This document shows, piece by piece, positions 15,696-23,416 of a stretch of DNA of 64,000 nt (its first letter is position 1; each line of letters begins with the position of its first letter). Origin of the DNA: Flavobacterium sp. 1355 (GTDB taxonomy: Bacteria > Bacteroidota > Bacteroidia > Flavobacteriales > Flavobacteriaceae); the NCBI RefSeq assembly GCF_017833415.1, contig NZ_JAFICC010000016.1, positions 1 to 64,000 of the forward strand, read 5' to 3'. Position numbers and translations under genes: made by a program. The notes beneath the pieces were generated by a model. That model had not been told where the DNA came from, ran no database searches, and was given only the letters and a program-made list of their open reading frames with translations.

Positions 15696-15720
15696 AAAAG
15701 CCACTTTTACAGTGGCTTTT
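15696..15720. terminator. bidirectional terminator
   Basis: Perfect 10-bp stem AAAAGCCACT..AGTGGCTTTT with a five-base loop between convergent small genes. Confidence 0.8.
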
Positions 15721-15734
15721 CATGTATAAAAAAC

Positions 15735-15971
15735 TTAATTATCAGTTTCCAAATAAGGATTCAGGATCTCTGCTAATTCATTCAGCCAGAAGAAACCTTG
15801 TTCGACTGCTTTTGGGTCAATTTGCATAGTTTCGCAGTCTCGCATCAGGGACATGGCGAGAAGATAATTCACTTTTCGAATTGTTTTTGCGAATCTTACA
15901 GGATCAGTCTCCTGGTTGAAAAATTCGTTTAATCGCAATTCGGTTTCTTTTGAAAGGGAATTTACACTCAT
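15735..15971 (-). CDS. small conserved protein, paralogue of the gene at 457-684
   Basis: A 78-residue soluble protein that shares with the 457-684 product the blocks KTIRKVNYLLAMSLM and FFWLNELAEILNPYLE. There is no signal peptide or membrane segment. It lies next to the hibernation-factor gene on the other strand and uses a short promoter region that is partly duplicated (see 15968-16109). The function is unknown to me. Two copies with strongly conserved C-termini argue that it is a real family. Confidence 0.8.
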   Translation of the reverse strand: MSVNSLSKETELRLNEFFNQETDPVRFAKTIRKVNYLLAMSLMRDCETMQIDPKAVEQGFFWLNELAEILNPYLETDN

Positions 15972-16109
15972 AATCTGAAAGTTTAGGGAAATATAAAACC
16001 CGAACGGGTTAGCTGTCCTACGCCTTTCAGAGCGTTGCGGTTGTTTCCAATACCGCCAGCGTACCGCGCGGGCAGAAGTTTTGTCATGTTCATAATCTGA
16101 AAGTTTAGG
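15968..16109. repeat. 20-bp direct repeats flanking a GC-rich insert
   Basis: TCATAATCTGAAAGTTTAGG occurs at 15968-15987 and again at 16090-16109. The 102 bases between are clearly more GC-rich than the surroundings and include CCAGCGTACCGCGCGGGCAG. The first copy overlaps the start codon of the small-protein gene. This looks like an insertion or duplication event in its upstream region. Confidence 0.65.
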
Positions 16110-16266
16110 ACTGCAAAGATACCAAAAACCATAATGTTTTTGGTATGATTACGAAAGTAAATTCTGCTTAGTATTGTGAGGGCTTCTCCCGAAGCCTCGG
16201 GACGCTCCGCCTGGCAAAAAGGGTTGAGTTCTTCTCAAAAAAATTCATAATGTTTCCTTAACTCGC

Positions 16267-16297
16267 TTGGCTTTTTAAGCTAAAAAAAATAGCTTTG
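16267..16297 (+). promoter_or_regulatory. flavobacterial promoter of the hibernation-factor gene
   Basis: TTG (16267-16269), a 20-base spacer and TAGCTTTG (16290-16297), 29 bases before the ATG. Confidence 0.65.
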
Positions 16298-16326
16298 AGT
16301 AAACAATCATTAAATATAAACCGATT

Positions 16327-16641
16327 ATGAAAGTACAAATCAACACCGATAAAAATATTGAAGGAAGCGCAAGATTAGAAAGCTATTTTTCTGCAGAAGT
16401 AGAAAAAAGCTTAGAACGCTTTGAAGATAAAATTACCCGCGTCGAAGTTCACTTTGGAGATGAAAACGGAGAAAAATTTAGTCTTAATGACAAAAGATGC
16501 GCAATTGAGGTTCGTCCTGTAAAATTACAGCCAATCACTGTTACAGAACATTCTGATACAATAGAAAAAGCTTTTAGCGGCGCTTTGGCAAAAGCCAAAA
16601 AATCACTTACTACCACTTTCGAAAAAATTAAGGAACACTAA
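16327..16641 (+). CDS. hpf: ribosome hibernation promoting factor / RaiA family
   Basis: A 104-residue protein of the HPF/YfiA family, which binds the decoding region of the 30S subunit and inactivates ribosomes in slow growth. The single domain starts MKVQINTDKNIEG and has the central strand VEVHFGDENGEK and a C-terminal helix rich in Lys. It is the short form, without the C-terminal dimerisation domain of long HPF. Monocistronic, with a strong promoter and a strong terminator. Confidence 0.9.
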   Translation: MKVQINTDKNIEGSARLESYFSAEVEKSLERFEDKITRVEVHFGDENGEKFSLNDKRCAIEVRPVKLQPITVTEHSDTIEKAFSGALAKAKKSLTTTFEKIKEH

Positions 16642-16660
16642 ATTTTTCAAAACCCAAATA

Positions 16661-16690
16661 AAAAAGACGTTTCAACCGAAACGTCTTTTT
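16661..16690. terminator. strong bidirectional terminator
   Basis: Perfect 13-bp stem AAAAAGACGTTTC/GAAACGTCTTTTT with a four-base loop, 20 bases after the hibernation-factor stop codon. Confidence 0.9.
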
Positions 16691-16751
16691 GTTTTATAAT
16701 TTAAAATGTTCTGAGTTTTCCTTGCAACTTTGAACCTTTGTCACTTCCTCT

Positions 16752-17435
16752 TTATGATTTCGGCAACGGCGCTCCAACGGCAACATCACAACGATGGCCC
16801 GGCTGTCCGTGTGCAGGATTCATCCCTTCGGCAACTTTTGGCGTTTCTCCTGTACTTAATAAGGCAGGAACATTATTATTTGCCGGAGTTGGTACGGTAA
16901 TACTTTGAGAGGTTGTTCCGCTTTTTGCTGTATTTCCGGTAGTGGCTGCTGCAGTAGTAGTCGCAACCGGAGAATTTAATGGTGATCCAACCGGAATATC
17001 ACATCTGTGCCCCGGCTGTCCGTGCGACGGATTCATTCCTTTGGCTACTTTTACAGGAGCTGCAACTGTGGTAGTAGTTACCGTTTTTTGCTGATTCGGG
17101 TTCACTTGTACCGTCTGCCCCGGTTGTGCAGTTGTGGTTTGCTGTGTTTGTGCCGGGGCCGAATTTAATGGCGCACCAACGGCAATATCGCAACGATGAC
17201 CCGGTTGCCCGTGTGCCGGATTTATTCCGCCGGTTGCATTCATCACCGTATTCGGATTTGTAGCAGGTGCCTGAGCTACCTGATTTGTTTTATTTACTTG
17301 CGTCGTATCTTTCACCAGTCCCAATTTTACCAATTCTGAGGTTGGTGTATTTTCCTGTGGTTCTAATTCTTTTTTACAGGAAATAAAAAGTAATGAGGTA
17401 AGAACTAACGAACTGATAACTATTTTCGGATTCAT
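16752..17435 (-). CDS. lipoprotein with three NPxHGQPGHRCD repeats
   Basis: A 227-residue exported protein with lipobox SLLFISC, lipidated on Cys. Three near-identical blocks of the form (I/M)NPxHGQPGHRCD(I/V)xVGxPL are joined by Thr/Gln/Ala/Pro-rich linkers. Each block has two His and one Cys in fixed positions, which suggests metal or heme binding. This motif recurs in Bacteroidota proteins but I know of no assigned function. The ATG at 17435 (MNPKIVISSL) gives a good signal peptide; an upstream in-frame ATG at 17459 does not. Confidence 0.75.
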   Translation of the reverse strand: MNPKIVISSLVLTSLLFISCKKELEPQENTPTSELVKLGLVKDTTQVNKTNQVAQAPATNPNTVMNATGGINPAHGQPGHRCDIAVGAPLNSAPAQTQQTTTAQPGQTVQVNPNQQKTVTTTTVAAPVKVAKGMNPSHGQPGHRCDIPVGSPLNSPVATTTAAATTGNTAKSGTTSQSITVPTPANNNVPALLSTGETPKVAEGMNPAHGQPGHRCDVAVGAPLPKS

Positions 17436-17511
17436 GATGTAGATTTTTAAAGCTTTCAAATATAGTAATTAAACCATATAAGTGATGTAAGAGAATTTAA
17501 GTTTTAACTTA

Positions 17512-17602
17512 TTATCGCTCGCAAAGTTTATTCTTTTTTTGTCATTTCGGAGTCAAATAATAGCAGCAAAAAACTTTGCGGCTTCGTGACTTTGTGAGAT
17601 AA
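17512..17602. repeat. partial family C-like repeat
   Basis: CTCGCAAAGTTT at the left and AACTTTGCGGCTTCGTGACT at the right use the family C vocabulary, with a GTCATTTCGGAG arm fragment between them. It appears to be a mixed, decayed element in the gap between divergent genes. Confidence 0.4.
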
Positions 17603-17641
17603 TTATAATATTTGCTAACTTTAAACCAAAACGAACATAAC

Positions 17642-18133
17642 ATGAAAAAAATAGTTGTACTCCTTTTATTCATTTCCGCTTTCGCGAATGCGCAAAACAC
17701 AGAGAAAGACAAAATCAGCCAAATGCTTGATGCCTGGCACAAAGCTGCTGCCGATGTAAAATTTGAGGCATACTTTAGTTCATTCACAGACGATGCTGTT
17801 TATATTGGTACCGATGCAACCGAAAACTGGACAAAACCGGAATTTAAAACCTGGGCAAAACCGTTTTTCGACAAAGGAACAACGTGGAATTTTACCGCTT
17901 TGGAACGTCATATCTTTTTTGATAAATCAGGAAAAATAGCGTGGTTTGACGAATTGCTTAACACTCAGATGAAAATCTGCCGTGGATCGGGAGTTTTGGT
18001 TAAAGTGGGAAAAGAATGGAAAATCCAGCATTATGTTTTGTCAATGACAATTCCGAATGACGTAGTTGATGCTGCAACAAAAATAAAAACCCCAATTGAA
18101 GACGCCTTGATTGCAAAACTTCAGAAAAAATAA
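17642..18133 (+). CDS. exported SnoaL/NTF2-like protein
   Basis: A 163-residue protein with a signal peptide (MKKIVVLLLFISAFANAQ), cleaved after Ala. The mature part is a single NTF2-like alpha+beta cone: helices with MLDAWHKAAADVKFEAYFS, then FTDDAVYIGTDATE, and the last strand KEWKIQHYVLSMTIPN. Such proteins bind small ligands or act as isomerases or hydrolases; no catalytic residues can be assigned. The ATG at 17642 is chosen because an earlier in-frame start would precede the signal peptide. Confidence 0.8.
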   Translation: MKKIVVLLLFISAFANAQNTEKDKISQMLDAWHKAAADVKFEAYFSSFTDDAVYIGTDATENWTKPEFKTWAKPFFDKGTTWNFTALERHIFFDKSGKIAWFDELLNTQMKICRGSGVLVKVGKEWKIQHYVLSMTIPNDVVDAATKIKTPIEDALIAKLQKK

Positions 18134-18220
18134 AACAAATTTGAGGATTCTTATTATAATTCTAACTTTTTGAGCACTTTACGAAAACCGTTAGCGATTA
18201 TATTATAACATTTTTATCAG

Positions 18221-18275
18221 TTAGCCCCGTTTTTTGGACATTCAAAATAGAATACTGTCAAAAAAACGAGGCTAA
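18221..18275. promoter_or_regulatory. long inverted repeat upstream of amt
   Basis: TTAGCCCCGTTTTTTGGACA (18221-18240) pairs with 18256-18275 at 18 of 20 positions around a 15-base loop. It sits 120 bases before the amt ATG. It could be a regulatory hairpin, a terminator-like structure for the upstream gene, or another palindromic element. Confidence 0.5.
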
Positions 18276-18396
18276 TTTTATAAAATCAACTAAAATAGAT
18301 GGTCAGCCTCTATTTTTACCACCCTTAAAACCAAAATATTTATTTTTTTTTAACTTTGACCCTAAAAAAAATAGGGTTTAAATAAAGTTACTTAAA

Positions 18397-19782
18397 ATGA
18401 AAATAGAAAAACGCTGGGTCATTTCCTTTCTTATGATAAGTGTCGTATGTACAATAGGTGCATTTTGGCCAACGGTAACAGAAAATAATTATGTTTTATC
18501 AGAATTTGGAACAACAGATAATATCGTTCCTGCAGATGTTGCCTGGATGCTTACCTCCTGCTGTCTGGTTTTGATTATGACTCCGGGATTATCGTTTTTT
18601 TATGGCGGAATGGTGGGCAAGAAAAATGTAATCTCGACCATGCTTCAAAGTTTTATTTGCTTGGGAGTTGTGACACTTTTATGGGTTACGGTTGGTTTTA
18701 GTTTAGCTTTTGGAGATCCGGTTGGTTTTGGTTCCGGAGACCATTTTTACAGTTTCTTTGGTAACCCGACTACTTTTGCTTTTATGGATTATGTAGGCGT
18801 TTTGCCGCATAAAAAATTAGCAAGCACAATTCCGTTTATGTTATTTGCTTTGTTTCAAATGAAATTTGCCATTATTGCTCCGGCCATTATTACAGGTTCG
18901 TTTGCAGAGCGCGTTCGTTTTATTTCTTATTTAATTTTTATCAGTTTATTTACCATTTTCATATATGCGCCTTTGTGCCACGCTGTTTGGTACCCAACAG
19001 GAGTTTTAGGAAGCTATTTTGGTGTTAAGGATTTTGCAGGAGGAACTGTAGTGCACATGAGTTCTGGTTTTGCTGCTTTGGCAGGCGTTATTGTTTTAGG
19101 CAAAAGAAAAAACAGTTTACATATTCCGACCAATATTCCGTTTGTATTATTAGGAACGGGAATGTTATGGTTTGGCTGGTTCGGATTCAATGCCGGTTCT
19201 GCTCTTGCTGCCAACGGAACAGCTGCAATGGCTTTTGCAACGACAACAACATCATCGGCTGCAGCCATGTTAACCTGGGTTTTCTTTGACCGAATGAACG
19301 GAAGAAAAGTTTCTGCCTTAGGTGCATGTATTGGTGCTGTGGTAGGTTTGGTAGCGATAACACCGGCCGCAGGTTATGTTTCGGTTCCCGAAAGTATGTT
19401 CTTCGGATTTATAACGGCTATGGTTTCTAACTATGTTGTAAACTGCAGTTTTTCAAGAAGATTTGATGATACGCTTGACGTTTTTGCCTGTCATGGCGTA
19501 GGCGGAATTATGGGTATGATCCTTACTGCAATTTTTGCTCATGGCGAAAATGCCAGTTTATTGCACGGCGGCTGGAACGTATTCTCGCACCATATGATTG
19601 CTCTGGTTCTGGTTTCTATTTTTACTTTCTTCGGAGCTTATTTCTTATTCAAAGTAACCAACTTTATTATTCCGTTGCGTGTTTCAGAAGAATCGGAACA
19701 TATTGGTCTGGATTTATCACAACACGACGAAACCCTTGATCCTAAATTATTAGCTGTTCCCGAAACACCGGAGTATAGCTAA
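18397..19782 (+). CDS. amt: ammonium transporter, Amt family
   Basis: A 461-residue inner-membrane ammonium channel with 11-12 hydrophobic segments. Family signatures are FFYGGMVGKKNVISTMLQSF near residue 70, the twin-His pore residues in GGTVVHMSSGFAAL and in CHGVGGIMG, and a conserved DYVG/FAERV region. The N-terminal segment before VPADVAWML is an extra membrane/signal helix. No glnB/glnK gene follows, which is unusual since amt and PII genes are often paired. A TAACTTTG box at 18351-18358 is a possible promoter element. Confidence 0.95.
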   Translation: MKIEKRWVISFLMISVVCTIGAFWPTVTENNYVLSEFGTTDNIVPADVAWMLTSCCLVLIMTPGLSFFYGGMVGKKNVISTMLQSFICLGVVTLLWVTVGFSLAFGDPVGFGSGDHFYSFFGNPTTFAFMDYVGVLPHKKLASTIPFMLFALFQMKFAIIAPAIITGSFAERVRFISYLIFISLFTIFIYAPLCHAVWYPTGVLGSYFGVKDFAGGTVVHMSSGFAALAGVIVLGKRKNSLHIPTNIPFVLLGTGMLWFGWFGFNAGSALAANGTAAMAFATTTTSSAAAMLTWVFFDRMNGRKVSALGACIGAVVGLVAITPAAGYVSVPESMFFGFITAMVSNYVVNCSFSRRFDDTLDVFACHGVGGIMGMILTAIFAHGENASLLHGGWNVFSHHMIALVLVSIFTFFGAYFLFKVTNFIIPLRVSEESEHIGLDLSQHDETLDPKLLAVPETPEYS

Positions 19783-19800
19783 ATTAGAATAGAAAAGTTA

Positions 19801-19892
19801 GCCACGAATTCACGAATTTTCACCAATTTTTATGCTTCATTTTGTATAAACAAATAGTAAATTAATTAGCGGAAATTCGTGTAATTCGTGGC
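19801..19892. repeat. family D palindromic element
   Basis: GCCACGAATTCACGAATTTT at the left pairs imperfectly with GGAAATTCGTGTAATTCGTGGC at the right. Same word family as at 8706-9010, 38159-38312 and 45053-45197. Confidence 0.75.
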
Positions 19893-19940
19893 AAAAAAAT
19901 TTAAACATAAATGCGCTGTATTCATTCCGTTTATATTCCT

Positions 19941-19948
19941 TAATTTTG
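19941..19948 (+). promoter_or_regulatory. -7 box of trmB
   Basis: TAATTTTG fits TAnnTTTG and lies 18 bases before the GTG start at 19967. It overlaps the in-frame TTG at 19946, which argues against that codon as the start. Confidence 0.5.
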
Positions 19949-19966
19949 CGGAAAATTTTTGTAAAA

Positions 19967-20644
19967 GTGGGAAGTAAAAATAAACTAAAAAGATTCAGGG
20001 AAAACGAAACATTTCAAAACGTTTTTCAGCCAACCAGAGAAGAAGTTGTAGGCGATTTAATGCCTTTAAAAGGAAAATGGAATTCTGATTTCTTTAAAAA
20101 TGATAATCCGTTAATCTTAGAATTAGGATGCGGAAAAGGTGAATACTCTGTTGGTTTAGCCGAAAAATACCCAGACAAAAATTTTATCGGAATTGATATT
20201 AAAGGTGCCCGTTTCTGGCGTGGTGCAAAAACTGCTGTTGACGACGGTTTGCATAATGTTGCTTTTGTTCGTACTCAAATCGAATTAATCAATCATATTT
20301 TTGCCGAAGGAGAAGTTGATGAGATCTGGATTACTTTTCCGGATCCGCAAATCAAATACAAGAGAACAAAACACAGAATGACAAATTCTGAATTTTTGAA
20401 ACTGTATAAAAAAATCCTTAAAAAAGATGGTGTTGTAAATCTTAAAACCGATAGCGAATTTATGCACGGTTATACACTGGGATTATTACACGGAGAAGGT
20501 CATGAGGTTTTGTATGCCAACCATAATGTATATAAAAATGAAGGAAGCCCAGAGGTTGTAACTTCTATTCAGACTTTTTACGAAAAACAATATTTAGAAA
20601 TTAATAAGGCAATTACGTATATTCGTTTTAAAATTAAAGATTAA
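19967..20644 (+). CDS. trmB: tRNA (guanine-N7-)-methyltransferase
   Basis: A 225-residue SAM-dependent enzyme making m7G46 in tRNA. The SAM-binding motif is ILELGCGKGEYSVGLA, the adjacent acidic end NFIGIDIKGARFWRG, and the catalytic region WITFPDPQIKYKRTKHRM is the TrmB hallmark. I place the start at GTG 19967 (GSKNKLKRF), because relatives begin there and the longer TTG start at 19946 would lie in the promoter. The LysE-like gene follows after 43 bases and may be co-transcribed. Confidence 0.93.
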   Translation: MGSKNKLKRFRENETFQNVFQPTREEVVGDLMPLKGKWNSDFFKNDNPLILELGCGKGEYSVGLAEKYPDKNFIGIDIKGARFWRGAKTAVDDGLHNVAFVRTQIELINHIFAEGEVDEIWITFPDPQIKYKRTKHRMTNSEFLKLYKKILKKDGVVNLKTDSEFMHGYTLGLLHGEGHEVLYANHNVYKNEGSPEVVTSIQTFYEKQYLEINKAITYIRFKIKD

Positions 20645-20687
20645 TTTAGTTTTTTAAAAACAAATATTAACCGACCAAAACAACTGA

Positions 20688-21323
20688 ATGGCATTACTAA
20701 CTCCTTTTCTTTCTGGTTTCATTGCCGCTTTCATCGGAATCATTCCGCCTGGTTTAATTAACATGACGGCAGCCAAAGTAAATTTGAAAGAAGGAAAAAA
20801 GAATGCCCTCTGGTTTGTTGTCGGTGCTGTTTTGGTCATTTTTTTTCAGGTTTCTCTGGCGGTTTTATTTGCTCAGGTTATTGACAACCGCCCGGATGTT
20901 GTTACCTTATTAAGAGAAGTAGGTTTCGCCATTTTCTCAATACTAACGATTTATTTTCTTTTTATCGCAAAAGAACCAAGAGCCAAAAAATCGAAAATTA
21001 AAAAAAGCAGCCGAAAAAGCCGTTTCTTCCTTGGGATGTTACTTTCGGGTTTAAATTTTTTCCCTATTCCCTATTATGTTGTAGTGAGCGTAACTTTGGC
21101 TTCGTATAATCTTTTTGTGTTTGAAAACAATGTGATTTTTACTTTTGTTTCCGGTGCTGTTGCAGGCTCTTTTGCCGCATTATACAGCTATATTGCTTTC
21201 TTTGGAAGAATCGAAAAGAAAACCGATTATATGATGCGAAACATGAATACAATTATTGGAAGCATTACCGGCATTATTGCAATCGTTACTCTTTTTAATA
21301 TTTTAAATTACTATTTCGGGTAG
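20688..21323 (+). CDS. LysE/RhtB-like membrane exporter
   Basis: A 211-residue inner-membrane protein with about six hydrophobic helices. The N-terminal signature FIAAFIGIIPPGLINMTAAK matches the LysE family pattern, with a double Pro in helix 1. A basic cytoplasmic loop (RAKKSKIKKSSRKSR) sits mid-protein. LysE-type carriers export amino acids or similar small metabolites; the substrate here is unknown. It lies directly after trmB. Confidence 0.8.
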   Translation: MALLTPFLSGFIAAFIGIIPPGLINMTAAKVNLKEGKKNALWFVVGAVLVIFFQVSLAVLFAQVIDNRPDVVTLLREVGFAIFSILTIYFLFIAKEPRAKKSKIKKSSRKSRFFLGMLLSGLNFFPIPYYVVVSVTLASYNLFVFENNVIFTFVSGAVAGSFAALYSYIAFFGRIEKKTDYMMRNMNTIIGSITGIIAIVTLFNILNYYFG

Positions 21324-21327
21324 TATA

Positions 21328-21471
21328 GCCACAGATTATAGGATTAAAAATGATTTCTTTGTACTCGTGGTAATTTTTTTTCATGCTGATTTAGCAGATG
21401 ATTTTTTATGTGATCAACCGGTAAAATCTGCGTGAATCCAATTTTAAAATCTTTAATGTATAATCTGTGGC
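21328..21471. repeat. family D-like palindrome (GCCACAGATTAT arms)
   Basis: GCCACAGATTATAGGATTAAAA at the left pairs with the ATCTGTGGC end at the right. Inner words resemble the AATCTGCGTG elements near 8750 and 54994. Confidence 0.6.
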
Positions 21472-21481
21472 AAAATAATTT

Positions 21482-21808
21482 ATGGCTGAAGATAATTTTT
21501 TTGAAAGAGTGTATGCTATTGCCAGACAAATCCCGTATGGCAGAGTTACTTCTTATGGCGCCATTGCAAAAGCCTTAGGTACGGCACGTTCAGCAAGAAT
21601 GGTTGGCTGGGCGATGAATGCATGCCATAATATGGACGATGTTCCTGCACACAGAGTCGTAAACCAAAAAGGTCTCCTGACAGGAAAACATCATTTTGAC
21701 GGAACAAATTTAATGCAGCAGCTTTTAGAAAACGAAGGAATTGAAGTTGTCAATAACCAAATTGTAGATTTTGACAAACACTTTTGGACGCCAAAAATGG
21801 AATTGTAA
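21482..21808 (+). CDS. alkyltransferase-like (ATL) protein lacking the active cysteine
   Basis: A 108-residue protein of the MGMT/Ogt DNA-binding fold. It has the helix-turn-helix GRVTSYGAIAKALGTARSARMVGWAM and the active-site loop. The usual PCHRV is changed to VPAHRVV, so the methyl-acceptor Cys is Ala. Such ATL proteins bind O6-alkylguanine and flag it for nucleotide excision repair instead of reversing it. That role is known for the family and inferred here. It stands alone between two palindromic elements. Confidence 0.88.
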   Translation: MAEDNFFERVYAIARQIPYGRVTSYGAIAKALGTARSARMVGWAMNACHNMDDVPAHRVVNQKGLLTGKHHFDGTNLMQQLLENEGIEVVNNQIVDFDKHFWTPKMEL

Positions 21809-21841
21809 ATTTTTCCTTTCTAAAATAATATAACTACAATC

Positions 21842-21942
21842 TTGTCATCCCGAGAAACGAGGGATCACACCAGAAACTCCGTGACGTAAATGACAATGTT
21901 TGTCGAGTCTCGTATGTGATCCCTCGTTTCTCGGGATGACAA
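21842..21942. repeat. family A palindromic element, copy 3
   Basis: Perfect 28-bp inverted arms (21842-21869 and 21915-21942) beginning TTGTCATCCCGAGAAACGAG, with a 45-base loop. It ends 15 bases from the histidine kinase stop codon and could act as its transcript end. Confidence 0.9.
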
Positions 21943-21956
21943 AATGAGTGAAAAAA

Positions 21957-23282
21957 TTAAATCAGGCAAATAACAAAATCAGTTTTATCATTGTCTGTTT
22001 GGTAGCTTAAATATCCTCCGTGTGCTTCTATGATATTTTTAGAAAGTGTAAGCCCGATACCGGCGCCGTCTTTTCGGGTGGTGAAAAATGGCAGAAAAAC
22101 TTTGTCTTTTATTTCAGGATCTATTCCTTTTCCGTTATCAGATATCACAATAAAAAAGCGGTTGTTTTCTGTATAACTGGTTAAAAACATTTTCTTTTCG
22201 CTTTTGTCTTTCAATGCAAAAATGCTGTTTGTTATGAGGTTTATAATCACCTGTTCTATCTGATTTTTATCAATCAAAACAGAACGTGAACTGTTAATAT
22301 CATTTATCAATTCGATATTTTCAGCTTTGAGAATCGGGTTCATCACCCGAAGGCAATCTTCAAACAGCGTATTAATTGGTGTCATTTGTTTGTCCGGAGT
22401 CGGAAGCATTGCCAGTTTCCTGTAATTTTCAACAAAAACCTGTAAATGATCGCTTCGGTTTATAATAGTAGAAATGCTGCTTTTGATATCGTCAAAATCG
22501 TCCTCTTCGAGTTTTTCCTGATCCACAATCTGAAGTAAATTCTGCGAAAGTGCTCGAATTGGAGTCAATGAATTCATTAATTCATGCGAAATAATCTTCA
22601 TCAGATTAATCCACGCTTCTTTTTCTTTTTTCTCGATAACACGCTGAATGCTGTCCAGTAAAATGATAAAGTACTCTTTATTATACGTTTGTGTGTACGA
22701 AGTCTGCAGCATAAATGTCTGTAAATCTTTCTCTTCAATTTTAATGGAAATGGCAGTTTTGAGCTCTGTAAAACCAACTTTTTCTATCTCATTGCAAAGT
22801 GACGGCAGGTAATTTTTAAGATATTTCCAATGGCTGACTTTTGGCACTTTAAACAAAGTAGAAAAACAGTCATTCATTATAAAAATATTCCAGGTATCAT
22901 TTTCTTTTTCGAGAATTAAGGCTGCTGTATCAATACTATTTAAGATAGAACGGTAGATAATTTCTTTTGATACTTGTTCGTGCTGTTTTTCTTTTAAAGT
23001 ATCGTACAACAAATAAAGGTTCTTAAAATTACCTTTTTTGTTTTCTTCTGAGAAATTGGCCGTAAAGTCATTTTGCAGAATTGAAAGCACTGTTTTGTCA
23101 TAAAACAGCAATTGACTCCTGATAAAATAATACATTTCAAACACCATTATAGCGGCAAAAAAACCGAATAAAAGCGCGTTATAATAAAACGTTTTATAAA
23201 TTAGAAAAACGCAAAAGAAAAAGAGCATCATCACAAATAAGACTCTCACAAATAAAGCGTTATAAAAATTCCAATTTTTCAT
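21957..23282 (-). CDS. NtrB-like membrane sensor histidine kinase
   Basis: A 441-residue kinase with two N-terminal membrane helices (about residues 9-28 and 35-53), a PAS-like middle region, then HisKA and HATPase domains. The H box is IISHELMNSLTPIRALSQNL, the N box QVIINLITNSIFAL, G1 ISDNGKGIDPEI, and G2 GAGIGLTLSKNIIEAHGG. It lies downstream of the NtrC-type regulator gene, its obvious partner, separated by a family C palindrome. The pair is divergent from the HlyD/ABC operon that it probably controls. Confidence 0.92.
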   Translation of the reverse strand: MKNWNFYNALFVRVLFVMMLFFFCVFLIYKTFYYNALLFGFFAAIMVFEMYYFIRSQLLFYDKTVLSILQNDFTANFSEENKKGNFKNLYLLYDTLKEKQHEQVSKEIIYRSILNSIDTAALILEKENDTWNIFIMNDCFSTLFKVPKVSHWKYLKNYLPSLCNEIEKVGFTELKTAISIKIEEKDLQTFMLQTSYTQTYNKEYFIILLDSIQRVIEKKEKEAWINLMKIISHELMNSLTPIRALSQNLLQIVDQEKLEEDDFDDIKSSISTIINRSDHLQVFVENYRKLAMLPTPDKQMTPINTLFEDCLRVMNPILKAENIELINDINSSRSVLIDKNQIEQVIINLITNSIFALKDKSEKKMFLTSYTENNRFFIVISDNGKGIDPEIKDKVFLPFFTTRKDGAGIGLTLSKNIIEAHGGYLSYQTDNDKTDFVICLI

Positions 23283-23303
23283 TTTTTATTTTTTATGCTT
23301 AAA

Positions 23304-23416
23304 CTTAACCGCAAAGGTCGCTATAACAGCTTTGCGAACTTTAATAAAGGCAATTACAAACACAACGAAAAAAAATACTTTGCGTGCTTTGCGGTAAAGT
23401 CAAAACTGCGGTTAAG
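23304..23416. repeat. family C palindromic element overlapping a stop codon
   Basis: CTTAACCGCAAAGGTCGC at the left and TGCGGTTAAG at the right, with TTTGCGTGCTTTGCGG words inside. Its right arm includes the TAA stop of the NtrC-type gene (23412-23414), so the element ends inside coding sequence. Confidence 0.75.

Noticed and set aside
12200..15700. Prophage or integrative element covering the accessory island
   Set aside because: No integrase, transposase, structural phage gene or tRNA attachment repeat is visible at its borders.
19946..19966. TTG start for trmB
   Set aside because: It overlaps the TAATTTTG promoter box; GTG 19967 matches the family N-terminus.
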